Source: Hymenobacter sp. UV11
Lineage (GTDB): Bacteria; Bacteroidota; Bacteroidia; Cytophagales; Hymenobacteraceae
DNA: 64,000 nucleotides
Direction of reading: 5' to 3'
Assembly (NCBI RefSeq): GCF_004684095.1
Contig: NZ_SRII01000001.1
Span: 124,001-188,000, forward strand
Part shown: positions 17,840 through 26,246 of the stretch, one piece after another
Numbering within the stretch: position 1 is the stretch's first letter
How the letters are laid out: every line of letters begins with the position of its first letter
The notes under the pieces: generated by a model
Told to the model about the DNA's origin: nothing
Databases searched by the model: none
Seen by the model: the letters and a program-made list of their open reading frames with translations, nothing else
Position numbers and translations under genes: made by a program

Positions 17840-18484
17840 CTAGGTCAGAAACGGATTGCTGCGCCGCTCCGCGCCGATGGTCGTAGTGGGCCCGTGGCCG
17901 GGGTGCACCACCGTTTCATCAGGCAAGGTCAGTAGTTCGCTCTCAATGCTTTGCAGTAGGGTAGCGTGGTGGCCGCCCGGCAGGTCGGTGCGCCCGATGC
18001 TGCCCTTAAACAGCACATCGCCCCCGATGAGCTGGCCGCCCGCCTCGTCATACAGCACCACGTGGCCGGGCGCGTGGCCGGGCGCAAAGCGCACTTGCAG
18101 CTCGCTCTCGCCCAACTCCACTACCTGGCCGGCCGCCAGCTCGCCGGTGGGCTCGGCCGGCTCGTAGGCCGCGAAGCCGTAGGGCCCGGCGTAGGTAGGT
18201 ACAGCGCGTAGCGTGGGTAGGTCGTCGGTGTGCAGCAAAAACGGGATGCCGGGGTACTGCCGCAGCACAAACGCATTGCCCAGCACGTGGTCGATGTGGG
18301 CGTGGGTGTTGAGCAAAAACTGCACATCCAGCTTTTCGGCCTCGATGTAGTCGCGCAGGGTCTGCTGCTCCTCCTTCGAGTAGGCGCCGGGGTCCACGAT
18401 GGCCGTGGCGCGCGTGGCCTCATCAATGAGCAGGTAGGTATTTTCGCTGAACGCGTTGAAGGTGAAGCAGACAATCCGAAGCAT
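17840..18484 (-). CDS. MBL-fold metallo-hydrolase (glyoxalase II-like)
   Basis: This is a 214-residue cytoplasmic metallo-beta-lactamase-fold hydrolase. The zinc motif T60-HAHIDH is intact. It is followed by the later ligands in FAPGHAPGHVVLY and in the C-terminal HPGHGPTT. Length and motifs match the short GloB-like group, which acts on thioesters such as S-lactoyl conjugates or on persulfides. The C-terminal glutathione-binding domain of true glyoxalase II is missing. A TACCTTTG element ends 4 bases before the ATG, so a leaderless mRNA is predicted. Confidence 0.92.
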   Translation of the reverse strand: MLRIVCFTFNAFSENTYLLIDEATRATAIVDPGAYSKEEQQTLRDYIEAEKLDVQFLLNTHAHIDHVLGNAFVLRQYPGIPFLLHTDDLPTLRAVPTYAGPYGFAAYEPAEPTGELAAGQVVELGESELQVRFAPGHAPGHVVLYDEAGGQLIGGDVLFKGSIGRTDLPGGHHATLLQSIESELLTLPDETVVHPGHGPTTTIGAERRSNPFLT

Positions 18485-18488
18485 CCGG

Positions 18489-18496
18489 CAAAGGTA
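18489..18496 (-). promoter_or_regulatory. -7 promoter element (TACCTTTG), leaderless start
   Basis: TACCTTTG on the minus strand ends 4 bases (CCGG) before the ATG of the MBL hydrolase. No clear -33 partner is seen. Confidence 0.6.
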
Positions 18497-18527
18497 GGTT
18501 TGAGGATAACGAGTACTAGTTGGTGGG

Positions 18528-18636
18528 TATAAAGAACGTCATGCCGACGCCAGGAAGCATCTCACGCCCGGCAGTAAGTCAATCGTTCAACGAGGTGCGC
18601 GAGATGCTTCCTGGCGTCAGCATGACGTTCTTTATA
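18528..18636. repeat. Long palindrome, family A, copy 3
   Basis: 36-bp arms (18528-18563 and 18601-18636) have one mismatch. The arm begins TATAAAGAACGTCATGC and ends GGAAGCATCTC. It separates the divergent MBL hydrolase and FAD oxidoreductase genes and ends 20 bases before the latter's ATG. Confidence 0.9.
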
Positions 18637-18655
18637 CTCATTATCCAGTGAAAGA

Positions 18656-19732
18656 ATGACCGACTACGATTACCTGCTCATCGGCCACGGCATTGCCGGG
18701 GCGGTGCTGGCCCGCGAGCTGCGCGGGCGCGGCCACCGCGTGCTCGTCTACGACGAGCCGCGGCCCGACACCGCCTCCCGCGTGGCCGCCGGCCTCATGA
18801 ACCCCGTGGCCGGCAAGCGCTTTGCCCTCACTTGGCGCGCCCTCGAAACCCTACCCCCCGCCGTAGCCTACTACCAGGCCTTGAGCCAGGAACTGGGCGA
18901 AGAATTTTTCCAGAATGCGCCCATCCTCAAGGTCTTCGGCTCGGCGCAGGAGCAGCAGCAAATGCTGGCCCGCGCCGCCGACGACCCCTGGCAGGGCTTC
19001 GTCGAAAAGATAGAAACTGCCCCTATAGCGCGGCCGGGGCTGCTGGCCCCGCACGGCGGCGCGTGGCTGCGCGGCGGCGGCCACCTGCGGGTCGAAGCGC
19101 TGCTGGCGGCGCTGGCCGAGGGGGGTAGGGCTGCAGGCTGGCTGCGCGAAGAAACTTTTAGTTGGGAGCACCTCGTTAGCGACGGCACAGGCGTGAGCTA
19201 CGCGCCGGGGCAGGTGCGCGCCCGGCACGTAGTGTGCTGCCAGGGCGCGGGCGCGCTGGCGGGTCCGCACTTTGGCTGGCTGCCGCTCACCCCCAATCAG
19301 GGCGCGGTGCTCGACGTGGCGGTGCCCGGCCTCAACGCGGCGCAGGTTCTCAATCGGGGAGCCTACGTGGTGCCGGGGGTAGCAGCAGGGCAGTTTCGGG
19401 TGGGTGCTACCTACCGCTGGCCGCCCTTTGCCGAGGTACTCGGCGATGTGGACCAGCGTGAGCTGGCCGGACGCCTGGCGGGGCTCACCGACCTGCCTTT
19501 CGAGGTAGTGGGCGAGCGGCGCGGGGTGCGACCCGCCGTGCGCGACCGCCGCCCGCTGCTGGGCCGCCACCCCACGCTGCCGTGGCTGAGCCTCTTCGGG
19601 GGCTTTGGCTCGAAGGGCGTGAGCCTGGCCCCGCGCCTGGCCGCGCAGCTTGCCGATTACCTCGCTGGTAGTGGTGAGCTGTGGCCCGACGTTAACTTAG
19701 CCCGCTACTACGCGCTTTATAAGGGGGCGTGA
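18656..19732 (+). CDS. FAD-dependent oxidoreductase (DAO family)
   Basis: This is a 358-residue flavoenzyme of the D-amino-acid/glycine oxidase superfamily. The dinucleotide-binding motif GHGIAG (10-15) sits in a beta-alpha-beta unit ending in an acidic residue (RVLVYDE). A C-terminal FAD-contact segment GGFGSKGVSLAP is also present. The substrate is probably an amine or amino acid but cannot be read from the sequence. No thiamine or amino-acid pathway genes adjoin it. Two copies of the iterated 11-mer occur in opposite orientations, at 18849 (encoding LPP with a CTA codon) and 19120 (GGR with an AGG codon). Confidence 0.85.
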   Translation: MTDYDYLLIGHGIAGAVLARELRGRGHRVLVYDEPRPDTASRVAAGLMNPVAGKRFALTWRALETLPPAVAYYQALSQELGEEFFQNAPILKVFGSAQEQQQMLARAADDPWQGFVEKIETAPIARPGLLAPHGGAWLRGGGHLRVEALLAALAEGGRAAGWLREETFSWEHLVSDGTGVSYAPGQVRARHVVCCQGAGALAGPHFGWLPLTPNQGAVLDVAVPGLNAAQVLNRGAYVVPGVAAGQFRVGATYRWPPFAEVLGDVDQRELAGRLAGLTDLPFEVVGERRGVRPAVRDRRPLLGRHPTLPWLSLFGGFGSKGVSLAPRLAAQLADYLAGSGELWPDVNLARYYALYKGA

Positions 19733-19866
19733 GTTAAAGTATGCCCGCCCGGGCACCAGACCCGCCCCGCGCGGCGTTAGCCTAAAAAACTGCCCCGCTG
19801 GCTCGTCTGGCGGGTTACTACCTGCCTGCTTCGTTCTTCCCGCTCGTAATTCTGACCCCGTTTGCT

Positions 19867-22800
19867 GTGAACTTTTTCCATCTTTTCCGCCGGGGTGCTG
19901 CCGGCCTAGCCCAGGGCCGGGGGGCCGTGGTAGTGCCGTTGCTGGTGTTGGCAGGGGTAGGGGCTGTGCCCGCCCAGGCCCAAACTGCTCAGGAGCCCTT
20001 CGGCCGGGTGCGCATTCAGTATAAGAAATTCAATTGGCAAGAATATTCGACCCAGAATTTCAACGTCTTTTTTTACGAAGGCGGTGAGGCCAGCGCCCGC
20101 CGCACGGCCGAGTATGCCGAGCAGGAGCTGCAGCGCATCACGGCGCTGGTGGGCTACTTTCCTTACAGCAAGACCACGCTCATGGTCTACAACTCGGTGG
20201 GCGACCTGCGGCAGAGCAACATCGGCCTCCCCGTGCCCAATGCCGTGAACGGCGGCGAGGCCCAGCTCACGCGCCAAACCAAGGTGGAAGTTGCCTTCAC
20301 GGGCCGCCAAACCGACTTCAAGCGCGAACTGAGCTACCAGATAACCCAGGTGCTGCTCAACGACATGATGTACGGTGGCTCGCTACGCGAGGTGCTGCAA
20401 AGCAACTACCTGCTGCAACTGCCCGACTGGTTTATCAGCGGCGCATCGTCGTACGCGGCGGAGGGCTGGAGCGTGGACATGGACGCCTACATGCGCGACA
20501 TGGCGCGCCAGTACCCGACCGGCAACCGCACGGCGCCATTCTTCGTGCGCAACCAGCGCCTGGCCGGCCACAGCATCTGGAACTACATTGCCGAGCGCTA
20601 CGGCTATGGCACGGTGCAGAACGTGCTGAACCTCACGCGCATTACCCGCGACGTGGAAGTGGGTATCTCGTCGTCGCTGAACGTGCCGTACAAGGTATTT
20701 CTGCGCAACTGGGTCAATTATTACCGCGACATCAACCGGGGCGAAACTTTGTCGGCGCTGGTGGTGCCCACCGAGGCCAACCGCCTCAGCACCCGCAACA
20801 AGCGCGGCTTCGACGTGTTCTCGCAGCCCGTGTTCAGCCCCGATGGCCAGCACCTGGCCTACGCCGCCAACGAGCAGGGCCGCTACCGCGTGGTAGTGAC
20901 CGACCGCAACGGCAGCCACCGCCGCATCATCTTGCAGGGTGGCTACCGCACCCCCGACCAGCAGGTAGAAACCCGCCTGCCGGTGCTAGCCTGGCGCGGC
21001 AACTCGCAGCTGGCCGTGGCCGAGATGAAGCACGGCCGCATGGCCCTGCACGTGCACAACACCACCGGCCTGGCTGTGCTCGACCGCCTGCGTGGGGCCA
21101 TTAATCTGCGCCAGCCGGCTACCATCTTCGCGCCCTATGACCAGGTGCTCGACATGAACTACTCGGCCGACGGCAAGGCGCTGGTATTCACGGCGGTGAA
21201 GAATGGTCAGAACGATATTTACCTGCTGCGCGCCGGCAGCCGGCAGCCCGAAAAGCTCACCGACGACCTGTTCGACGACCAGCAGGCGGTATTTCTGCCT
21301 AGCGGCCAGGAAATCGCCTTCAGCTCAAACCGCTATCTCGACTCGACGGGGCGCGCCCGGCCGGCCACGTTCCCGAATGTGGTCAATAACTACGACCTGT
21401 TTATCTGCCACCTCGACGGCCGCGCCATCCCGATTGAGTCGCTCGTGAGTACCATCTCGAACGAAACCCGGCCCCGACCGCTTTCCGACGACGAGATTCT
21501 GTACCTGGGTGAGGAAAACGGTATCCGGGGCCTGTACCGCTACTCGCGCAAAACCGGCCAGCACCAGCCGGTGAGCAATTTTGCTACGAATATTCAGGAC
21601 TTTGACTACAGTCTGCCGCAGGGCACGCTGGCCTTCGCGGCGCAGGTGCAGGCCCGCGACCTGCTCTACCTCTACCCCCACTTTGAGCTGCCCGCCAGCC
21701 TGACGCTGGGCAAAACCGCCCGCCAGCAGATTCTGGAGTCGCGTTCGCGGCCGGCCCCCGCCCCGGTGCGGCCCGCCGCCCCGGTCCCTACCCCCCCCGT
21801 GCCGGCCGTTGCGGCTGCTACCGATACTACGCCGACCGCCGCCGCCGCTACTGCTCCCGCTGGCACTGCTGCGCCCGTGGTCACTGCGCCTACCACCGCC
21901 ACGCCTACTACGGCGGCTACCCCGGCTGCGCCAACGCCCGGCGCGCGCAGCACGGCCCCGCTCAACCCCAACAACTACCAGTTTGAGGAAGATGAGGACG
22001 TGGCGCCCATCCGGCCCCGGCGCAATGCCAAGGCGCCCGTTGTGAATGCCCCGCGCATTGCCACGCCCACCATCACGGGGCCGTATCACTACGATACGCG
22101 CTTCATGGCCGATAACCTGCTGACGGGTATCGCCATCGACCCGCTGCTGGGTTTTGGGGTGTCACTGCAAGCCAACCTGTCGGATGCGTTTGAAAATCAC
22201 CGCTTTCAGGCGGGTATTTTTGGCAAGCTCGACTTGCGCACCAGCAACATCAACGTGTCGTACACCAACGTGACGCGGCGCTTCGACTGGACTATTGCTT
22301 ACCAGAAGCAGGCGTACTTTTTTGACCCTGCCGGCCTGGGGCAGCAGCTGCGCTACGGCCGCCACTCCATTGCGCCTACTATTGCCTACCCCCTCACCCA
22401 CAACCTAAGCCTGCGCGGCGGCCCTCGCTACGACAATATCTCGCGTTCGCTCACGGGCACAGCCTCGACGGAGTACGACCTGACGCGCAACTACGCGGGC
22501 TACAATGCGGAGCTGGTATTTGATAACTCGCGGGTGACAGGTGTGAACATGCTGGTGGGCACGCGCCTGAAGGCGGGCGTGCTCCAGATGAACGACGTGA
22601 GCAGCAAGGCCAACAACTTCGGCAAGTTTTACATCGACCTGCGCCACTACCAGAAGGTGCACCGCCAGATAATCTGGGCCAACCGTGCCAGCTACGGGCA
22701 GTTTTTCGGCAATGCGCAGTCGGGCACCAACCCGCAGTTTTTCCGCCTCGGCGGCATGGACAACTGGGTGAACCAGAGCTACGCCGACCAGCAGCTCATC

Positions 22801-23262
22801 ACGCCGGCCGGCCAGAGCGTGTCCGACCCTACCACCATGTTCTACCAGCAGTTTGTGACCAACCTGCGGGGCTTTGACTTGAGCAAGCGCCGGGGTTCGC
22901 GCTACGTGCTGTTCAACAGTGAGTTGCGTATTCCGATTGTGCAGTATTTGGCCAACCGGCCCATCTACTCGGGCTTCTTCCGCAATTTGCAGTTCATCGG
23001 CTTTTTCGACGCGGGCACGGCTTACAACGGCACCAACCCCTTCGGCGAAGACAACTCCAACAACACCATCAACTTTGGGGGCAATGGCAACATCTTCTCC
23101 GGCACGGTCACCAACTTCAACAACCCCTTCCTGATGGGCTACGGCGTGGGCGTGCGCAGCACGGTGCTGGGCTTCTACACCAAGTTTGACCTGGCCTGGG
23201 CCCGCGAAAACTACGTCACCTCCAAGCCCAAGCCCTACTTCACCCTCGGCCACGACTTTTAA
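19867..23262 (+). CDS. Large envelope protein: beta-propeller plus outer-membrane barrel
   Basis: This is a 1131-residue protein starting at GTG. A signal peptide (to about residue 38, ending AQAQ) leads into a peptidase-MA-like region (TQNFNVFFYEGGEASARR, DWFISGASSYAAEGW; the metal-binding HExxH is not visible). TolB/PD40 propeller blades follow (VFSPDGQHLAYA, MNYSADGKALVFTA, VFLPSGQEIAFSSNR). A Pro/Ala/Thr linker at about 630-700 leads to a C-terminal BamA/D15-like barrel (GSRYVLFNSELRIP, IGFFDAGTAY, GVGVRSTVLGFY). It probably spans the outer membrane with the propeller in the periplasm. The role is unknown; it could be protein folding, transport or surface assembly. Confidence 0.82.
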   Translation: MNFFHLFRRGAAGLAQGRGAVVVPLLVLAGVGAVPAQAQTAQEPFGRVRIQYKKFNWQEYSTQNFNVFFYEGGEASARRTAEYAEQELQRITALVGYFPYSKTTLMVYNSVGDLRQSNIGLPVPNAVNGGEAQLTRQTKVEVAFTGRQTDFKRELSYQITQVLLNDMMYGGSLREVLQSNYLLQLPDWFISGASSYAAEGWSVDMDAYMRDMARQYPTGNRTAPFFVRNQRLAGHSIWNYIAERYGYGTVQNVLNLTRITRDVEVGISSSLNVPYKVFLRNWVNYYRDINRGETLSALVVPTEANRLSTRNKRGFDVFSQPVFSPDGQHLAYAANEQGRYRVVVTDRNGSHRRIILQGGYRTPDQQVETRLPVLAWRGNSQLAVAEMKHGRMALHVHNTTGLAVLDRLRGAINLRQPATIFAPYDQVLDMNYSADGKALVFTAVKNGQNDIYLLRAGSRQPEKLTDDLFDDQQAVFLPSGQEIAFSSNRYLDSTGRARPATFPNVVNNYDLFICHLDGRAIPIESLVSTISNETRPRPLSDDEILYLGEENGIRGLYRYSRKTGQHQPVSNFATNIQDFDYSLPQGTLAFAAQVQARDLLYLYPHFELPASLTLGKTARQQILESRSRPAPAPVRPAAPVPTPPVPAVAAATDTTPTAAAATAPAGTAAPVVTAPTTATPTTAATPAAPTPGARSTAPLNPNNYQFEEDEDVAPIRPRRNAKAPVVNAPRIATPTITGPYHYDTRFMADNLLTGIAIDPLLGFGVSLQANLSDAFENHRFQAGIFGKLDLRTSNINVSYTNVTRRFDWTIAYQKQAYFFDPAGLGQQLRYGRHSIAPTIAYPLTHNLSLRGGPRYDNISRSLTGTASTEYDLTRNYAGYNAELVFDNSRVTGVNMLVGTRLKAGVLQMNDVSSKANNFGKFYIDLRHYQKVHRQIIWANRASYGQFFGNAQSGTNPQFFRLGGMDNWVNQSYADQQLITPAGQSVSDPTTMFYQQFVTNLRGFDLSKRRGSRYVLFNSELRIPIVQYLANRPIYSGFFRNLQFIGFFDAGTAYNGTNPFGEDNSNNTINFGGNGNIFSGTVTNFNNPFLMGYGVGVRSTVLGFYTKFDLAWARENYVTSKPKPYFTLGHDF

Positions 23263-23292
23263 AGGGGGTAGGAAGGCAGTAGGTAAGAAATA

Positions 23293-23398
23293 AAAGAACG
23301 TCATGCTGAGCTTGTCGAAGCATCTCTGCCGCTTAGTTGGATTACTAATCCTAACGGCGTGGCAGAGATGCTTCGACAAGCTCAGCATGACGTTCTTT
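23293..23398. repeat. Long palindrome, family A, copy 4 (perfect arms)
   Basis: 38-bp arms at 23293-23330 and 23361-23398 are perfectly complementary. The arm begins AAAGAACGTCATGCTGAGCT and ends GAAGCATCTCTGCC, with a 30-base spacer. The downstream open frame of ccmB reads back into the right arm, but the real start is after the element. Confidence 0.95.
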
Positions 23399-23426
23399 CG
23401 TTTACGGGCCCTTCCGTTGCCCATCG

Positions 23427-23434
23427 TACCTTTG
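23427..23434 (+). promoter_or_regulatory. -7 promoter element (TACCTTTG) of ccmB, leaderless start
   Basis: TACCTTTG ends 5 bases before the GTG at 23440. This supports that start over the ATG at 23359 inside the palindrome. Confidence 0.6.
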
Positions 23435-23439
23435 CAGCC

Positions 23440-24117
23440 GTGTCGCTACCCGCTGAAATCTGGCTGTTGCTATTAAAAGACCTGCGCCTGGAGTGGCGGC
23501 AGCGTAGCGCGCTGGGCGGGCTGCTACTCTACATGGGCGGCACGGTGTACGTAAGCTACCTCAGCTTCAGCTTCCGCGGGGGCGCGCCGCCGGCCCCGGC
23601 CTGGAACGCCTTGTTTTGGGTGATTTTGCTGTTTGCGGCGCTGGGCGCAGCCGGGCGCGGGCTGGCCCAGGAGTCGGCCGGCCTGCGGCTGTACTACTAC
23701 ACCGTGGCGCGTCCCGAGGCCGTGGTGCTGGCCAAGATTATCTATAATGCGCTGCTGCTGTTGGCCTTGGCCATTCCGGGGCTGCTGCTATATACCTTGC
23801 TGCTCGGCAACCCGGTGCAGGACTGGCCTACCTATGCCCTGAGCATCGGGCTGGGCGCCGTAAGCCTGGCCTCGTCCTTGACGTTGGTGGCGGGCATTGC
23901 GGCACGGGCGGGGCAGGGTGGGGGCGGCACGCTGCTGGCCGTGCTGGGCCTGCCGGTGCTGGTGCCCGTGCTGCTGCTGCTGGTGAAGGTGAGCAAAAAT
24001 GCCCTCGACGGCCTGCCCTGGGATGCCAGCCAGAGTGCCGTGATTACGCTGGTGGCACTGAACTTTATCGTGGGCGCGGTGTCTTATCTGTTGTTCCCTT
24101 TCCTGTGGCGCAGCTAG
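23440..24117 (+). CDS. ccmB: Haem exporter/cytochrome c maturation protein CcmB
   Basis: This 225-residue integral membrane protein is a CcmB subunit of the CcmABCD haem-handling complex. About six hydrophobic helices are seen (LGGLLLYMGGTVYVSYLSF, AWNALFWVILLFAALGAAG, YNALLLLALAIPGLLLYTLLL, and more). The family segment DLRLEWRQRSALGG is at the N-terminus. I use the GTG at 23440 because an upstream ATG lies inside a palindrome. The ATPase partner ccmA is not in the window. ccmC follows after one intervening methyltransferase gene. Confidence 0.9.
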   Translation: MSLPAEIWLLLLKDLRLEWRQRSALGGLLLYMGGTVYVSYLSFSFRGGAPPAPAWNALFWVILLFAALGAAGRGLAQESAGLRLYYYTVARPEAVVLAKIIYNALLLLALAIPGLLLYTLLLGNPVQDWPTYALSIGLGAVSLASSLTLVAGIAARAGQGGGGTLLAVLGLPVLVPVLLLLVKVSKNALDGLPWDASQSAVITLVALNFIVGAVSYLLFPFLWRS

Positions 24118-24120
24118 TTT

Positions 24121-24222
24121 TTCAATTAGCAGTGAGCAATTGTCAGTTAGCAGCTTTTCAAAGGTTGCTGATTGTATAACTGCTGATTAGTAAGTTGTTA
24201 AATGATAATTGGTAACTGTTAA
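24121..24222. repeat. AT-rich repeated-word patch
   Basis: This gap is built from short related words in both orientations: TTAGCAGTGAGCAATTGTCAG and GTTAGCAG, then TTGCTGATTGTATAACTGCTG, then TTGTTAAATGATAATTGGTA. It is much more AT-rich than the genes on either side. Very similar words recur inside the alpha-2-macroglobulin gene at about 59.65 kb. Confidence 0.5.
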
Positions 24223-24846
24223 ATGTTAATTGACCTTCCGCCCCAGGCGTTTGCCCGCCACGACGAAACGCCTGATGGCGATTTCTACCGCTTCGAGCGG
24301 CTGGTGACGCACATCGACCCTGGCGCGGTGGCGGCCGTGACGCAGCTCTACCGGCAGTTTTTGCCCGCTGGCGGGGCCATTCTGGATTTGATGAGCAGCT
24401 GGGTTAGCCACCTGCCCGCCGAGGTTGCCTACCCCCGCGTAGCCGGCCTGGGCCTGAATAAGACCGAGCTGGCCCACAACCCGCGCCTCACTGAGCGCTT
24501 GGTGCAAGACCTCAACGAGCAACCGGAACTACCTTATCCTGACGATTTTTTTGACGCTGCTGTTATCTGCGTTTCAGTGCAATATCTCACCCAGCCGGTG
24601 CAGGTATTTCAATCAGTATATGCGGTGTTGCGGCCAGGCGCGCCGCTGGTAGTTACGTTCTCCAACCGCTGCTTTCCCGACAAAGCCATTTTTGCCTGGC
24701 AAGCGCTCGACGACATGGGCCACGTGCGCCTGGTGCAGCATTACTTCGAGGCGGCCGGCTTTGGCCCCGTGGAAGTTTTTGCGCACCAGCCCAAAGGCGG
24801 CGACCCGCTGTTTGGGTTGGTCGGCAAAGTGCCGGACAACTCCTAA
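24223..24846 (+). CDS. Class I SAM-dependent methyltransferase
   Basis: This 207-residue protein has a degenerate Rossmann SAM motif (ILDLMSSWVSHLP), then the later strands of methyltransferase domains (FFDAAVICVSVQYLTQPVQV, VLRPGAPLVVTFSN). A helper region near the end (LVQHYFEAAGF) completes a Methyltransf_11-like fold. The substrate is unknown. It lies between ccmB and ccmC on the same strand, separated from each by a short AT-rich repeat patch, so whether it belongs to cytochrome c biogenesis is uncertain. Confidence 0.8.
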   Translation: MLIDLPPQAFARHDETPDGDFYRFERLVTHIDPGAVAAVTQLYRQFLPAGGAILDLMSSWVSHLPAEVAYPRVAGLGLNKTELAHNPRLTERLVQDLNEQPELPYPDDFFDAAVICVSVQYLTQPVQVFQSVYAVLRPGAPLVVTFSNRCFPDKAIFAWQALDDMGHVRLVQHYFEAAGFGPVEVFAHQPKGGDPLFGLVGKVPDNS

Positions 24847-24872
24847 TTCATAACTCATAACTCACAATTAGT

Positions 24873-25556
24873 ATGAAGTGGTGGAAATACCTGACCATTG
24901 GGCTGCTGCTCTACACTGCTGTGATGGGCTTGCTGGGCCACGTGCCGCGCCTGGCCATCCTCAACGAAACGGAGCGCAACCTGTACTTCCACGTGCCGAT
25001 GTGGTTCGGGATGACCATCATTCTGCTGGCCTCGGTGATAAACTCGATTCGCTACCTGCGTAACCCGAGTCCGCGCCTCGACATCCTGGCCCACGAGTCG
25101 GCCAAAACGGGTATTCTGCTGGGCGTGCTGGGCCTGATGACCGGCAGCCTGTGGGCGCGCTACACCTGGGGCACCTGGTGGACGACCGACGTGAAGCTCA
25201 ACGGCGCGGCCGTAACCATGCTCATCTACGCGGCCTACCTGGTGCTGCGCGGCGCGGTGAATGACGAGCAGCAGCGGGCACGGCTTTCGGCCATCTACAA
25301 TATTTTTGCGTTTGCGGCGCTCATTCCGCTCTTGTTTATCATGCCGCGGCTGGCGTCGGCATCGCTGCACCCCGGCATGGGCGGCAACCCTGGCTTCAGC
25401 AAGTACGACCTCGACAGCGCCATGCGGATGGTGTTCTACCCCGCCGTTATTGGCTGGACGCTACTCGGTGTCTGGATTACGGAAGTGGCCTGCCGCCTGG
25501 CCTTTGTGAAAGAAAAGCTTTATGAAAATCAGCCCAATGAAAAACAACTTGCTTAG
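24873..25556 (+). CDS. ccmC: Cytochrome c maturation protein CcmC
   Basis: This 227-residue membrane protein delivers haem to CcmE. Six or so membrane helices surround the tryptophan-rich haem loop W99-GTWWTTD-106, followed by KLNGAAVTMLIYAAYLVL. Candidate haem-ligand histidines are His40 (LYFHVPMWFG) and the C-terminal region (SLHPGMGGN). The loop has TTD where proteobacterial CcmC has VWD. ccmD overlaps its 3' end by 20 bases, showing translational coupling. Confidence 0.93.
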   Translation: MKWWKYLTIGLLLYTAVMGLLGHVPRLAILNETERNLYFHVPMWFGMTIILLASVINSIRYLRNPSPRLDILAHESAKTGILLGVLGLMTGSLWARYTWGTWWTTDVKLNGAAVTMLIYAAYLVLRGAVNDEQQRARLSAIYNIFAFAALIPLLFIMPRLASASLHPGMGGNPGFSKYDLDSAMRMVFYPAVIGWTLLGVWITEVACRLAFVKEKLYENQPNEKQLA

Positions 25557-25773
25557 CCGCACCTGCGCCCTGCTGCTACTGGCCGGCGCGGCCCTGGCCC
25601 AAACCAACGCCGTAGCCACCGACCAGCCCGAGATGGCCGACGCCCTGCGCGCCAGCGGTAAAATCTACGTGGTAGTGCTCGTCATTGTCATCATTCTCAG
25701 TGGCTTGCTGGCCTACCTGGTGCGCCTCGACGGCAAGGTGAGCCGCCTGGAGCGCGAGTTGGAGGAACGGTAG
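25537..25773 (+). CDS. ccmD: CcmD-like small membrane protein
   Basis: This is a 78-residue protein with a signal-like N-terminus (LLSRTCALLLLAGAALAQ), one membrane helix (IYVVVLVIVIILSGLLAYLV) and a charged cytoplasmic tail (RLDGKVSRLERELEER). The helix plus basic/acidic tail is the CcmD pattern; in the system CcmD stabilises the haem-CcmE-CcmABC complex. The extra N-terminal hydrophobic segment is characteristic of Bacteroidota CcmD-like proteins as I know them. It starts inside ccmC and is followed 19 bases later by ccmE, so the three form an operon. An in-frame ATG five codons upstream (25522) is an alternative start. Confidence 0.8.
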   Translation: MKNNLLSRTCALLLLAGAALAQTNAVATDQPEMADALRASGKIYVVVLVIVIILSGLLAYLVRLDGKVSRLERELEER

Positions 25774-25792
25774 GTAACTTTATAGGAGCGTT

Positions 25793-26233
25793 ATGAAAAA
25801 GTCACACATTTTTATCCTGGTGATTATTGCGGCTGCGGTCGGTATCATCATCAGCACCATGTCGGATGCCAGCACGTATTCGACCTTTGCCATTGCCCGG
25901 CAGCAGGCTGCCTCCGGCAACCCGGCCAAAGTGCACGTAGTGGGCACCCTGCCCCGCGACGCCGAAAAGCGCCCCGTGGGCCTGGAATACGACCCGATGG
26001 TGAACCCCAACTACTTCGCCTTCACGATGATGGATACCCTGCACGTGGCCCAGCGCGTAGTATACCGCAACCCCAAGCCCCAGGACCTCGACAAGTCGGA
26101 GCAGGTAGTAATCGTGGGCGCCATGCACAACGGCGTGTTTGAAGCCGACCAGATTCTGACCAAGTGCCCCAGCAAGTATGTGGAGAAAGACCTGGGCAAA
26201 ACCGGCCCGCCCGCTACGGCCATGAATAATTAA
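25793..26233 (+). CDS. ccmE: Haem chaperone CcmE, CxxxY type
   Basis: This is a 146-residue periplasmic haem chaperone with an N-terminal anchor (HIFILVIIAAAVGIIIS) and an OB-fold domain (KVHVVGTLPRD, YFAFTMMDTLHVAQRVVY, EQVVIVGAMHNGVFEADQIL). In the usual bacterial protein, haem is bound covalently by a His in HxxxY. Here the motif is Cys125-PSK-Tyr129 (CxxxY), the variant described in Desulfovibrio and archaea in the so-called System I*. This predicts a thioether or otherwise different haem link. It follows ccmD by 19 bases, and the operon appears to end here before a palindrome. Confidence 0.93.
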   Translation: MKKSHIFILVIIAAAVGIIISTMSDASTYSTFAIARQQAASGNPAKVHVVGTLPRDAEKRPVGLEYDPMVNPNYFAFTMMDTLHVAQRVVYRNPKPQDLDKSEQVVIVGAMHNGVFEADQILTKCPSKYVEKDLGKTGPPATAMNN

Positions 26234-26246
26234 TTGGTTATAAGGT

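Noticed and set aside
23359..23440. Start of ccmB at the ATG at 23359
   Set aside because: This would translate the right arm of a palindrome found in five places. The GTG at 23440, directly after a promoter element, begins the conserved protein.
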